A stretch of 64,000 nucleotides of DNA, taken from positions 1-64,000 of the forward strand of contig NZ_BMSG01000019.1 in the NCBI RefSeq assembly GCF_014649035.1. Reading direction: 5' to 3'. The position numbers and the translations under genes are program-made. Positions 1 through 8,490 of this stretch are shown piece by piece. The stretch comes from Streptomyces sindenensis. Lineage in GTDB: Bacteria > Actinomycetota > Actinomycetes > Streptomycetales > Streptomycetaceae. Each line of letters begins with the position of its first letter. Within the stretch, counting starts at the first letter, position 1. The notes beneath the pieces are model-generated. The model worked only from the letters and a program-made list of their open reading frames with translations, had not been told where the DNA came from and did no database searches.

Positions 1-57
1 CGCACCATGACCAGGATCATCTCTCACCACCCGATCCCCTTTGAAGACGACCCCTAG
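1..57 (+). CDS. possible 3' end of an upstream gene (partial)
   Basis: Frame 1 is open from the first base to a TAG at 55-57, and most of its 18 codons end in G or C, as expected for coding DNA here. It would end in HHPIPFEDDP. The TAG lies inside the CTAG target duplication of the adjacent inverted-repeat element. Without that element the stop would be about 10 bp before the ATG at 242, a normal operon spacing. The fragment is too short to name, and chance openness cannot be excluded. Confidence 0.3.
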   Translation, partial: RTMTRIISHHPIPFEDDP

Positions 58-227
58 GTCCTGTCGTCAAACTGCCGTCGTCGCCCGGAGGGCGGCCGCG
101 CGGCGTCCGGTGCGTGCGATCGCAAGGCGCCTGAATGGTCTTGTAGCGGAGCTACCAGGGCATTTGGGCAACGCCGCGAGCGTGCGTGCCGGGCGTCGCG
201 CGGCAGACGGCAGTTTGACGACAGGAC
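58..227. mobile_element. 170-bp MITE-like element with 22-bp perfect terminal inverted repeats
   Basis: Bases 58-79 and 206-227 are exact reverse complements (left end begins GTCCTGTCGTCAAAC). Both are flanked by CTAG (54-57 and 228-231), which reads as a 4-bp target-site duplication. The 126-bp interior holds no convincing gene. The length, the perfect ends and the CTAG target fit a non-autonomous derivative of an IS5-family insertion sequence (family target YTAR/CTAG); the family is inferred. It lies 14 bp before the ATG at 242, between that gene and a probable upstream stop codon, so it probably entered an operon junction. Confidence 0.8.
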
Positions 228-241
228 CTAGCGTCGCTTCC

Positions 242-1294
242 ATGACCAAGGGACACGCATGGGTGCTGGGAGCGACGGGGCAGATCGGGCGGGCCGCGGT
301 CCGCGCACTGGCCGCCGACGGCTGGGAGGTCACGGCGGCCTCGCGCGGCGGCGGCCGGGACGCGGGGTGGGACGCCGGGGTCCGGGCGGTGGCGCTCGAC
401 CGGGACGAGGAAGGGGCGCTGGAGAAGGCGCTGGGCGACGGCTGTGACGTGCTGGTCGACATGGTGGCGTTCGGCGGCGCGCACGCCCGGCAGTTGACCG
501 GCCTGGCCGACCGGATCGGCTCGGCGGTGGTGATCTCCAGCGGTGCGGTGTACGAGGACGAGCGGGGCCGCAGCTTCGACACCCAGGCCGAGCCGGACGG
601 CTTCCCGCGCTACCCGGTCCCGCTGCGGGAGAGCCGGGCGACGGTGGCCCCGGGGGACGGCACGTACGGGACGCGGAAGGTCCTGCTGGAGCGGCAGTTG
701 CTGGCGGCGGGCGAGGCGCTGCCGGTGACACTGCTGCGCGCGGGCGCGGTCCACGGCCCGTACTGCCGCACACCGCGCGAGCTGTACGTCGTGAAGCGGC
801 TGCTGGACGGGCGGCGGCGCCGGGTCCTCGCGTACGGCGGGAAGAGCCGCTTCCACCCGCTGCACGTGTCCAACGCGGCGGAGCTGATCCGGCTGGCCGC
901 CGGGAAACCGGGTTCGCGTGTGCTGAACGCGGCGGACCCCGAGGCGCCCACGGTCGCGGAGATCGCGTCGGCGATCGACGCGGTGCTCGGGCGGGGGACG
1001 GAGACGGTGCTGATCGACGGCCCGGCGCCCGAGGGGCGGGTGGGCGAGACACCGTGGAGCGGCGCGCACCCGGTGGTCTACGACATGACGGCCGCGGGGG
1101 AACAGCTCGGCTACCGCCCCGTGACAGGCTACGCGGAATCGCTGCCGGAGACGGTCGAGTGGCTGGCCGGGGAGCTGACGGGGCGCGACTGGCGGGAGGC
1201 GTTCCCGAAGATGCTCAAGAACTACGGCGAGGGTCTCTTCGACTACGCGGCGGAGGACGCCTGGCTGGCGGCGTACGACCGGGGCCGCCGCTGA
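242..1294 (+). CDS. NAD(P)-dependent epimerase/reductase (extended SDR-like)
   Basis: A 350-residue Rossmann-fold protein. Residues 7-16 carry the nucleotide-binding glycine motif G-A-T-G-Q-I-G. A VISSGAVY segment follows strand 4, and a YGTRK motif matches the YxxxK catalytic pair of extended short-chain dehydrogenases. The substrate cannot be told. I chose the ATG at 242 because all upstream in-frame sequence is the translated inverted-repeat element. The only ribosome-site-like bases (AGGAC, 223-227) are the last bases of that element, so it may have altered expression. The 3' end lies in a long hairpin shared with the convergent peptidase gene. Confidence 0.8.
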   Translation: MTKGHAWVLGATGQIGRAAVRALAADGWEVTAASRGGGRDAGWDAGVRAVALDRDEEGALEKALGDGCDVLVDMVAFGGAHARQLTGLADRIGSAVVISSGAVYEDERGRSFDTQAEPDGFPRYPVPLRESRATVAPGDGTYGTRKVLLERQLLAAGEALPVTLLRAGAVHGPYCRTPRELYVVKRLLDGRRRRVLAYGGKSRFHPLHVSNAAELIRLAAGKPGSRVLNAADPEAPTVAEIASAIDAVLGRGTETVLIDGPAPEGRVGETPWSGAHPVVYDMTAAGEQLGYRPVTGYAESLPETVEWLAGELTGRDWREAFPKMLKNYGEGLFDYAAEDAWLAAYDRGRR

Positions 1295-1316
1295 GCGCGG
1301 GCCCCGGTCGTACGCC
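1270..1316. terminator. 17-bp-stem hairpin between convergent genes
   Basis: Bases 1270-1286 and 1300-1316 are perfect inverted repeats (left arm begins GGCGTACGACC) with a 13-nt loop. The left arm lies in the last codons of the epimerase gene, and the right arm stops 11 bp before the end of the convergent peptidase gene at 1328. There is no T-run, as is common for Streptomyces terminators. It probably serves both strands. Confidence 0.75.
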
Positions 1317-1327
1317 TCGGGGGCGTC

Positions 1328-2911
1328 CTACGGCTTGGGCGTGGCGTGCGGGGTGCACGTCACGTCGCGCCGGTCGGTCTTCCCGGTGAGCAGGTAGGCG
1401 TCCACCCGCTCGTTGACGCAGGGGTTGACCAGTCCGGTGACGCCGTGGGATCCGGCGTCCTTCTCGGTGATGAGCCGCGAGCCCTTGAACCGCTTGTGCA
1501 GCTCGACCGCGCCCGCGTACGGGGTGGCGGCGTCACGGGTGGACTGCACGATGAGGACCGGCGGCAGACCCTTGCGGGTCTTCACGTCCAGCGGGGTCCG
1601 CTGCTTGGCGGGCCAGGTGGCGCAGGGCAGGTTCATCCAGGCGTTGGCCCATGTCATGAACGGGTACTTCTCGTGGAGCCGGGTGTTGTCCCGGTCCCAG
1701 GTGCGCCAGTCGGTGGGCCACGGGGCGTCGGCGCACTCGACGGCGTTGTAGACCGCGTTGCCGTTCTCGGAGGCGGCGTTGCCCGCGAGGTCGCTCATGT
1801 CGGGGGCGGCGGCGTCGATCAGCGCCTGGGTGTCACCGGCCCGGTAGGCGCTCCAGGTCCTGGCGGTGCGGGCCCAGGCGGAGTCGTAGTACGGGGCGCC
1901 CTGGAAGAAGCCGATGAGCTCGGCGGGCCCGACGACGCCTCCGATGGGCTTCTCCTTCGCGGCGGCCCGCAGCTCCAGCCAGGCCTTCTCGACCTTCTGC
2001 GGGGTGTCGCCGATGCCGTAGACGTCGTCGTGCTTCGCGACCCACGCCTTCCAGTCGTCCCAGCGCGTCTGGAAGGCGATGTCCTGGTTGAGGTTCGCCC
2101 GGTACCAGATGTTCTTCCGCGACGGGTCGACCACGCTGTCGAGGACCATGCGCCGGACGTGGGCCGGGAAGAGCGTGCCGTAGACGGCGCCCAGGTAGGT
2201 GCCGTAGGAGACGCCGAGGAAGTTGAGCTTCTTCTCGCCGAGCGCGGCCCGGATGACGTCCAGGTCGCGTGCCGTGTTCGGCGTCGTCATGTGCGGCAGC
2301 ATCTCACCGCTGCGCTCACCGCACCCCTCGGCGTACTCGCGGGCCAGCTTCCGCTGGGCGAGCTTGTCCGCCTCGCTGCCGGGGACCGGGTCGGCCTTCG
2401 GCGCCTTGACGAACTCCTGCGGATCGACGCAGGAGATCGGGGCCGAGTGGCCGACGCCCCGGGGGTCGAAGCCGACGAAGTCGTACGCCTTCGCGGTCTT
2501 CGTCCAGAGCGGGTTCTCGGCGGTGATCCGGGCGGGGAACCGCAGCCCCGAACCGCCGGGCCCGCCCGGGTTGTAGAGCAGGGCGCCCTGCCGCTCGCGC
2601 TTCGTGCCGGTACTGACGTGCCGGTCGACGGCCAGCTCGATCGTCTTGCCGTTCGGCTTGGCGTAGTCGAGCGGTACGGTCACCCAGCCGCACTGGATGG
2701 GGGCGGTCAGACCCCAGTCCGCCGGGCAGTCCTTCCAGTCGATCCCGGCCTTCGCCGCCCGCTGCGCCGCGACGGCGACCCCGCGCGCCTCGGCGTCGCC
2801 CCGGCCGTGGTGGCGGCCGTGGGCACTCGCGGCGGGTGCGGCCATGGCCCCCGCTATGAGCGTGCCCGCGACGAGAGCCCCGGCCGAGCCGAGGACGGTC
2901 GTACGTCTCAC
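1328..2911 (-). CDS. tap: secreted tripeptidyl aminopeptidase (alpha/beta hydrolase, TAP-like C-terminus)
   Basis: A 527-residue exported serine peptidase that removes tripeptides from the N-termini of proteins outside the cell. Residues 1-30 form a signal peptide (RR, hydrophobic core, ASA cleavage region). Visible catalytic residues are Ser235 in GVSYG, Asp460 in STRDAATP and His489 in GSHGV, and NPGGPGGSG (about 114-122) is the oxyanion region. The last 80 residues match the TAP-like C-terminal domain. It starts with GTG at 2911, preceded by a strong AAGGGGG site. It lies 195 bp downstream of ureD on the same strand. A hairpin (about 2931-2952) sits in its 5' leader. The tap symbol rests partly on remembered synteny with S. 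coelicolor. Confidence 0.88.
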   Translation of the reverse strand: MRRTTVLGSAGALVAGTLIAGAMAAPAASAHGRHHGRGDAEARGVAVAAQRAAKAGIDWKDCPADWGLTAPIQCGWVTVPLDYAKPNGKTIELAVDRHVSTGTKRERQGALLYNPGGPGGSGLRFPARITAENPLWTKTAKAYDFVGFDPRGVGHSAPISCVDPQEFVKAPKADPVPGSEADKLAQRKLAREYAEGCGERSGEMLPHMTTPNTARDLDVIRAALGEKKLNFLGVSYGTYLGAVYGTLFPAHVRRMVLDSVVDPSRKNIWYRANLNQDIAFQTRWDDWKAWVAKHDDVYGIGDTPQKVEKAWLELRAAAKEKPIGGVVGPAELIGFFQGAPYYDSAWARTARTWSAYRAGDTQALIDAAAPDMSDLAGNAASENGNAVYNAVECADAPWPTDWRTWDRDNTRLHEKYPFMTWANAWMNLPCATWPAKQRTPLDVKTRKGLPPVLIVQSTRDAATPYAGAVELHKRFKGSRLITEKDAGSHGVTGLVNPCVNERVDAYLLTGKTDRRDVTCTPHATPKP

Positions 2912-3085
2912 GTGAATCCCCCTTCATCCGATCCGCCGCCGAGGGGGCGGCGTGGTCATCGGTACGTCGCGGGGATCCTTTCGTCTGCGGGGCGCCCGGG
3001 GCCAGGGCGTACACCTGTTTCTTTACCGAACCCATAACCGGTGAAGGAAGTTCGCTGAGCGGACTCAGCCCGGGGAGCCTTTCCC

Positions 3086-3121
3086 GAAGCCGCCCTCGAA
3101 GCCGTCCTAGAAGCCGTCCTT
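3086..3121. repeat. three 12-bp tandem repeats across the ureD stop codon
   Basis: Units GAAGCCGCCCTC (3086-3097), GAAGCCGTCCTA (3098-3109) and GAAGCCGTCCTT (3110-3121) lie head to tail. On the minus strand they read KDGF, stop-DGF and EGGF, so the ureD stop codon is one variant codon within the repeat. Confidence 0.85.
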
Positions 3122-3882
3122 GAGTCCGCCCAGCAGTTCGCGCGTCGCGTCGTCCAGGATTGCGCGCAGCAGGCGGGCGTCGGCGGCCACGGCGGTGACC
3201 AGGACCGCGGGGCCGGCCAGGGGGGTGAGGGCGGCGGTGGGGCCCAGCAGGCGGGCGGGGAGCGGGGCGTCCTCGAAGGACGGGTCGGCGAGGAGGAGTT
3301 GACCGGTGGCGCGGTGGCCGGCGAGGACCGCGGGGCCGTCCCAGCCGGCGGGGGCGTCGGGCCCGTAGGTCAGTTGCTGGTCGAGGAGGGGGCCGCCCGC
3401 GCGGTGGACGGTGAGGCGGGTGGTGAGGGCGCCGGGGGGTTCGCCGTGGCGGCCGAGGATCTGTTCCTCGCGCAGCAGGAGGCGTGCGGTGGAGGCGAGT
3501 TGGACCCGGGTGGTCTGGTGCAGGCGGCTGCCGCGGGCGGAGACGAGCTGTTCGGGGAGCCAGTGCAGGGCCGCCCCCTCCCCCACGGTCAGGTCCACCG
3601 CGTACGTGGACGGGTCTGCGTCCGGCCGTGGGCCCGGGAGGGCCACCGTGGCCGCCGCCGCGTCCACGGTGAGGCGTGCGCCGTCGGCGGCCTCGGCCTC
3701 GACGGCGAGGCGGTCGCCGTTCAGCGGGGCGCTCATCGCGCCGACCACGGTGACCCGGGCGTACCGGGAGTGCGGGGAGCGGGTGCGGCGCAGGGCGAGC
3801 GGGCCGTCGCTCTCCAGGACGGGCAGGGCGGTGCCGCCCCGCCCGTCGGGCTCGGCGCGGAGCCGGGCCCGCGCGTGGACGC

Positions 3883-3886
<4 letters not shown>
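3107..3886 (-). CDS. ureD: urease accessory protein UreD
   Basis: A 259-residue UreD/UreH-family scaffold that binds the apo-urease and, with UreF and UreG, delivers nickel to the active site. Recognition rests on the beta-rich UreD pattern (a WLPEQL stretch after GEGAALH, EEQILGRHGE, LLGGLKDGF end) and its place as last gene of the urease operon. It starts with GTG at 3886 and overlaps the ureG stop by 4 bp (GTGA), so translation is probably coupled. The C-terminus ends inside a 12-bp tandem repeat. Confidence 0.9.
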
Positions 3887-4560
<674 letters not shown>

Positions 4561-4585
4561 GAGGCTGCTCCTGCTTCCTGGAGGG

Positions 4586-5248
4586 TTACGAGGCGAAGAG
4601 GCGGACCGGCCAGGCGGCGTGCGCCTCGGCGGTGATGTCGAGGAGCGGGGCCGAGGCGGCGGGCAGGGCGTCGATGCCCCGGCGGGCGGCCTCGGCGGCC
4701 TGTTCCGCGACCCGGTCCAGCTCGGGGGCGAGCCGGGCGAGGACGGCGGTGGCGTGGAAGGGGTCGAGGGAGAGGAGCCGGACGACCGCGGTGGCGGGTC
4801 CGCTGACGGTCTCGTACGCGACACAGTGCGCGGCGTCCTCGGGGCCGAGGCCCGCCGACCGCGCGGTGAGCCCGAGCACGACGGGCTGGTGGGCGCCGCG
4901 CGGCCGGGCCGAGGCGAGCGCGTCCAGGTCGGGGCTCGGCCAGGTGGCGCGGGCGGCCCGCATCATCTGCCGGCCCAGCTTGCGGGCGGTGGCTCTCAGG
5001 GCGGGCGAGGGCGTACGGGCGTCGGCGGCCTCGTCGAGGGCGAGCGGGTCGACGCCGTGGGCCGCCGCCGCGGCGAGGGCGGCGGCGGTGAGGCCCGCGG
5101 TGTGCAGGCGGCCCCGGCAGAAGGAGGCGAGGGAGTCGGCGTCCCGGATGCGTCCCTCGGCGACGGCCGGTTCGGCGCCACCGGAGTGGGCGTGGCCGCC
5201 GGCGGGGAACCGGCCGTCGGCGAGGACGAGGAGAGCTGCGCGTGACAT
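4586..5248 (-). CDS. ureF: urease accessory protein UreF
   Basis: A 220-residue, mostly helical UreF-family protein that gates UreG GTPase activity in the UreDFG activation complex. The N-terminus LLVLADGRFPAGGHAHSGG matches the UreF family signature (FP.G.hsHS.G). It lies 15 bp downstream of ureC and 25 bp upstream of ureG on the same strand. Its alanine content is high, as usual for Streptomyces UreF. Confidence 0.92.
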   Translation of the reverse strand: MSRAALLVLADGRFPAGGHAHSGGAEPAVAEGRIRDADSLASFCRGRLHTAGLTAAALAAAAAHGVDPLALDEAADARTPSPALRATARKLGRQMMRAARATWPSPDLDALASARPRGAHQPVVLGLTARSAGLGPEDAAHCVAYETVSGPATAVVRLLSLDPFHATAVLARLAPELDRVAEQAAEAARRGIDALPAASAPLLDITAEAHAAWPVRLFAS

Positions 5249-5263
5249 GGCGGCGACCGGCGC

Positions 5264-6985
5264 TCAGAAGAGGAAATAGCGCTGGGCCATGGGCAGTTCC
5301 GCCGCCGGGGCCGGCTCGACCGGGTCGCCGTCGATGGTGACGGCGAAGCTGTCCGGGTCGACGTCGACGCGGGGCACGGCGTCGTTCTCGCGCATGTCCG
5401 CCTTGGTGGTTCCCCGGGTGCTGGTGATCGGCGTGAACGGCTTGTCCAGGGCGAGCCGTTCGGGCAGTCCGTCCTCGATCGCGGCGGCGGAGACGAAGTT
5501 GAACGAGCCGCGCGCGGCCGCCCGGCCCAGCGCGCCGAACATCGGGCGGGGCATCACCGGTTGGGGCGTCGGGATGGAGGCGTTGGCGTCGCCCATCTGC
5601 GCGTACGCGATCTGGCCGCCCTTGATGACGGTCTGCGGCTTCACGCCGAAGAACGCCGGGTCCCAGAGCACGAGGTCGGCGAGCTTGCCGGTCTCCACGG
5701 AGCCGATCTCGTCGCCCATGCCCTGGGCGACGGCCGGGTTGATGGTGTATTTGGCGACATAGCGACGGACCCGGTGGTTGTCGGCCCGGCCGTCCCCGGG
5801 CAGGGCTCCTCGCCGCTTCTTCATGACGTGGGCGGTCTGCCAGGTCCGCAGGATCACCTCGCCGATCCGTCCCATCGCCTGGGAGTCCGAGGAGATGATC
5901 GAGATGGCTCCGAGGTCGTGGAGGATGTCCTCGGCCGCGATGGTGGAGGGCCGGATCCGGGACTCGGCGAACGCCAGGTCCTCGGGGACGGCGGGGTTGA
6001 GGTGGTGGCAGACCATCAGCATGTCGAGGTGTTCCTCGATGGTGTTGACGGTGTGCGGCCGGGTGGGGTTGGTCGAGCTGGGCAGGACGTAGGGCTCGGA
6101 GACCACGCTGATGATGTCGGGCGCGTGCCCGCCGCCCGCCCCCTCGGTGTGGTACGCGTGGATCGTACGGCCGGCGATGGCGGCGAGGGTGTCGGCGACG
6201 AACCCGGCCTCGTTGAGGGTGTCCGTGTGGATGGCGAGCTGCGCACCGGTCCGCTCGCAGACGGTGAGGCAGGCGTCGATCACGGCCGGGGTGGCGCCCC
6301 AGTCCTCGTGGATCTTGAATCCCAGTGCTCCGCCGCGCAGTTGGGAGTACATGGCGTCCTGCGACATCGTGTTGCCCTTGCCGAGCAGCCCGATGTTGAC
6401 GGGGAAGGTCTCCAGCGCCTCGAACATCCGGGCCAGATGCCAGGGGCCGGGCGTGATGGTGGTGGCCTTGGTGCCTTCGGCGGGGCCGGTGCCGCCGCCG
6501 ACGAGGGTGGTGATGCCGCTGGAGAGCGCCTGGTCGACGAGGGTGGGTGAGATGAAGTGGACGTGGGCATCGACCGCTCCGGCCGTGAGCAGCTTCCCGT
6601 TGCCCGCGATGACCTCGGTCTCGGGGCCGATCACCAGGTCGGGGTGGACGCCGTCCATGGTGTCCGGGTTCCCCGCCTTGCCGATGCCGGTGATCCGGCC
6701 GTCCCGGATGCCGATGTCGGCCTTGACGATGCCCCAGTGGTCGATGACGACGGCCCCGGTGATGACGGTGTCGGGCGCGCCTTCGGCCCGGGTGGTGCGA
6801 GCCTGGCCCATGGACTCGCGGATCACCTTGCCGCCGCCGAACACCGCCTCGTCGCCCGCGTTTCCGGGGCCGCCCGAGCGGTCCTCCTCGATCTCGACGA
6901 GCAGATCGGTGTCGGCGAGCCGGATCCGGTCGCCGGTGGTGGGCCCGAACAGGTCGGCGTACACCGCGCGCTTGAGGTCAGGCAT
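5264..6985 (-). CDS. ureC: urease alpha subunit UreC
   Basis: A 573-residue catalytic subunit that hydrolyses urea to ammonia and carbamate at a dinickel site. All metal ligands are visible: His141 and His143 (AHVHF), carbamylated Lys224 (GFKIHEDWG), His253, His279 (YHTEG) and Asp367 (SSDSQAMG). The mobile flap MVCHHL has Cys326, His327 and His328. I prefer the ATG at 6985, which has GGAGGT seven bases upstream; a GTG at 6994 is in frame but overlaps that ribosome site. It overlaps the ureB end by 8 bp. Confidence 0.97.
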   Translation of the reverse strand: MPDLKRAVYADLFGPTTGDRIRLADTDLLVEIEEDRSGGPGNAGDEAVFGGGKVIRESMGQARTTRAEGAPDTVITGAVVIDHWGIVKADIGIRDGRITGIGKAGNPDTMDGVHPDLVIGPETEVIAGNGKLLTAGAVDAHVHFISPTLVDQALSSGITTLVGGGTGPAEGTKATTITPGPWHLARMFEALETFPVNIGLLGKGNTMSQDAMYSQLRGGALGFKIHEDWGATPAVIDACLTVCERTGAQLAIHTDTLNEAGFVADTLAAIAGRTIHAYHTEGAGGGHAPDIISVVSEPYVLPSSTNPTRPHTVNTIEEHLDMLMVCHHLNPAVPEDLAFAESRIRPSTIAAEDILHDLGAISIISSDSQAMGRIGEVILRTWQTAHVMKKRRGALPGDGRADNHRVRRYVAKYTINPAVAQGMGDEIGSVETGKLADLVLWDPAFFGVKPQTVIKGGQIAYAQMGDANASIPTPQPVMPRPMFGALGRAAARGSFNFVSAAAIEDGLPERLALDKPFTPITSTRGTTKADMRENDAVPRVDVDPDSFAVTIDGDPVEPAPAAELPMAQRYFLF

Positions 6986-7289
6986 CGAGGGCACCTCCGG
7001 TTTCGCCGCGCAGGCCGGGGACGACGCGGCGGCCGGCGAGGGGGACGAGTTCGACGTCGGCGGGGATGCCGGGTTCGAAGCGGACCGCCGTACCGGCGGC
7101 GATGTTCAGCCGCAGGCCGTGGGCGGCGGCGCGGTCGAAGCGCAGCCCGGGGTTGGCCTCGGCGAAGTGGTAGTGGGAGCCGACCTGGACGGGCCGGTCG
7201 GCGGCGTTGAGGACGGTGAGGCGGGTGACCTCACGCCCCTCGTTGAGGGGGATGTCCCCGTCCCCGTACAGGATTTCTCCGGGAATCAT
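6978..7289 (-). CDS. ureB: urease beta subunit UreB
   Basis: A 103-residue structural subunit with the family start MIPGEIL and the conserved VGSHYHFAEANPGLRFDR segment. It is separate from UreA, as in most actinobacteria and unlike the fused form in Helicobacter. It lies 13 bp after ureA, and its 3' end overlaps the ureC start by 8 bp. Confidence 0.96.
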   Translation of the reverse strand: MIPGEILYGDGDIPLNEGREVTRLTVLNAADRPVQVGSHYHFAEANPGLRFDRAAAHGLRLNIAAGTAVRFEPGIPADVELVPLAGRRVVPGLRGETGGALDA

Positions 7290-7302
7290 CGGCGCTCCCC
7301 CG

Positions 7303-7605
<303 letters not shown>

Positions 7606-7664
7606 GCTTCCACCTCATCGTCTTCCGCCCGGTTCCTGGCTCCGGACGCAGCGGGACCCTATCC

Positions 7665-7687
7665 GTGTTCAACAGTTCGTTGAACAC
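7665..7687. promoter_or_regulatory. palindromic operator-like site upstream of the urease operon
   Basis: Arms GTGTTCAAC (7665-7673) and GTTGAACAC (7679-7687) are perfect inverted repeats around 5 bases. Read towards ureA, TAGGGT follows five bases later as a possible -10 element, so the palindrome would cover the -35 region. It lies 60 bp before the ureA start. The regulator is unknown; the adjacent TetR protein is one candidate, but its own upstream sites look different. Confidence 0.5.
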
Positions 7688-7743
7688 AGAAGGAGCCCTC
7701 GCGACCAGGCATTGCACGTTAGGGCGGAAGTTTTTCCGTTGCG

Positions 7744-8364
7744 TTAACTGATCTTTTGCGGGGTGATGGACATCAGCCCGCACAACCCGTTCTCCAGGAC
7801 CTCGGGGCGCACGTCCCCGAAGAGCGCCTCCTGCACGATGAAGCCCTGCGCCGTCGCGATCATCGTGCGCGCCACATGGTCGCCGGGCACGTCGCTGCTC
7901 AGGATCCCGGCGGCGCGGTAGGCGTCGACGAGCTTCCCCCAGGCGACACGCATGGTGGCGTACCCCTCGTCGAGGAGTACGGCGAGCCGCTCGTCGCGCA
8001 GCGTCTCGGACCAGAGCTGGACCACGAGCGCGGCGAAGACACGGCGTTCCAGTCCGTGCACCTGGCCCGAGAGCACCCCGCCGAGCACCCGGCCGAGCAA
8101 CGCGTCCGGGGTGGGGGGCGGCGTCATGCGGGCGGCCTCCTCGAAAGCGCCGCGAATGACCGCGAAGGTCTCCTCGGTGATGGCCGCGATGATGTCCTCC
8201 TTGCCGGAGAAGTAGCGGTAGACCGCACCGGCGGAGAGCCCCACCTCCTTCAGGACGTCCTGCATGGACGTGCCGTGGAATCCGTTGCGGGCGAAGCAGC
8301 GGGCCGCACCGTCGAGGATCTGACGGCGGCGGGCATCGAGGTGTTCCTGGGATACGCGGGCCAT
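7744..8364 (-). CDS. TetR-family transcriptional regulator
   Basis: A 206-residue protein. Residues 12-58 form the TetR helix-turn-helix (ARRRQILDGAARCFARNGF, then VGLSAGAVYRYFSGKEDI). The C-terminal ligand domain is unassigned. It is divergent from a membrane protein at 8491 and also lies upstream of the urease genes on the same strand. Two copies of a 20-bp site in the divergent gap suggest that it represses itself and the membrane gene. Confidence 0.88.
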   Translation of the reverse strand: MARVSQEHLDARRRQILDGAARCFARNGFHGTSMQDVLKEVGLSAGAVYRYFSGKEDIIAAITEETFAVIRGAFEEAARMTPPPTPDALLGRVLGGVLSGQVHGLERRVFAALVVQLWSETLRDERLAVLLDEGYATMRVAWGKLVDAYRAAGILSSDVPGDHVARTMIATAQGFIVQEALFGDVRPEVLENGLCGLMSITPQKIS

Positions 8365-8374
8365 GGTCTCAATC

Positions 8375-8453
8375 TAAAACGAACATTCCTTCTTGACAAT
8401 CGAACGAGACATGCCGACAGTGGAGGGCGAGCGTAAAACGAACGATCCTTCTT
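8375..8453. promoter_or_regulatory. duplicated 20-bp operator-like sites in a divergent promoter
   Basis: TAAAACGAACATTCCTTCTT (8375-8394) and TAAAACGAACGATCCTTCTT (8434-8453) differ at two positions and lie 59 bp apart. Each has partial dyad symmetry (GAAC..TCCTTC), as in TetR-family operators. The first lies just upstream of the TetR start and the second 37 bp before the membrane gene, so one regulator could control both. Confidence 0.65.
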
Positions 8454-8490
8454 TTTGGGTTCCCGCCCGCCGCACGAATCGAGGCCCCTC

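Noticed and set aside
41..241. 67-residue N-terminal extension of the epimerase gene from a TTG
   Set aside because: It is a translation of the inverted-repeat element; the conserved Rossmann start lies at 242.
1346..3037. Long open frame (563 codons) opposite the tripeptidyl aminopeptidase gene
   Set aside because: It is antisense to a gene with a signal peptide and full catalytic triad; Gly/Val/Arg-rich composition is typical of high-GC shadow frames.
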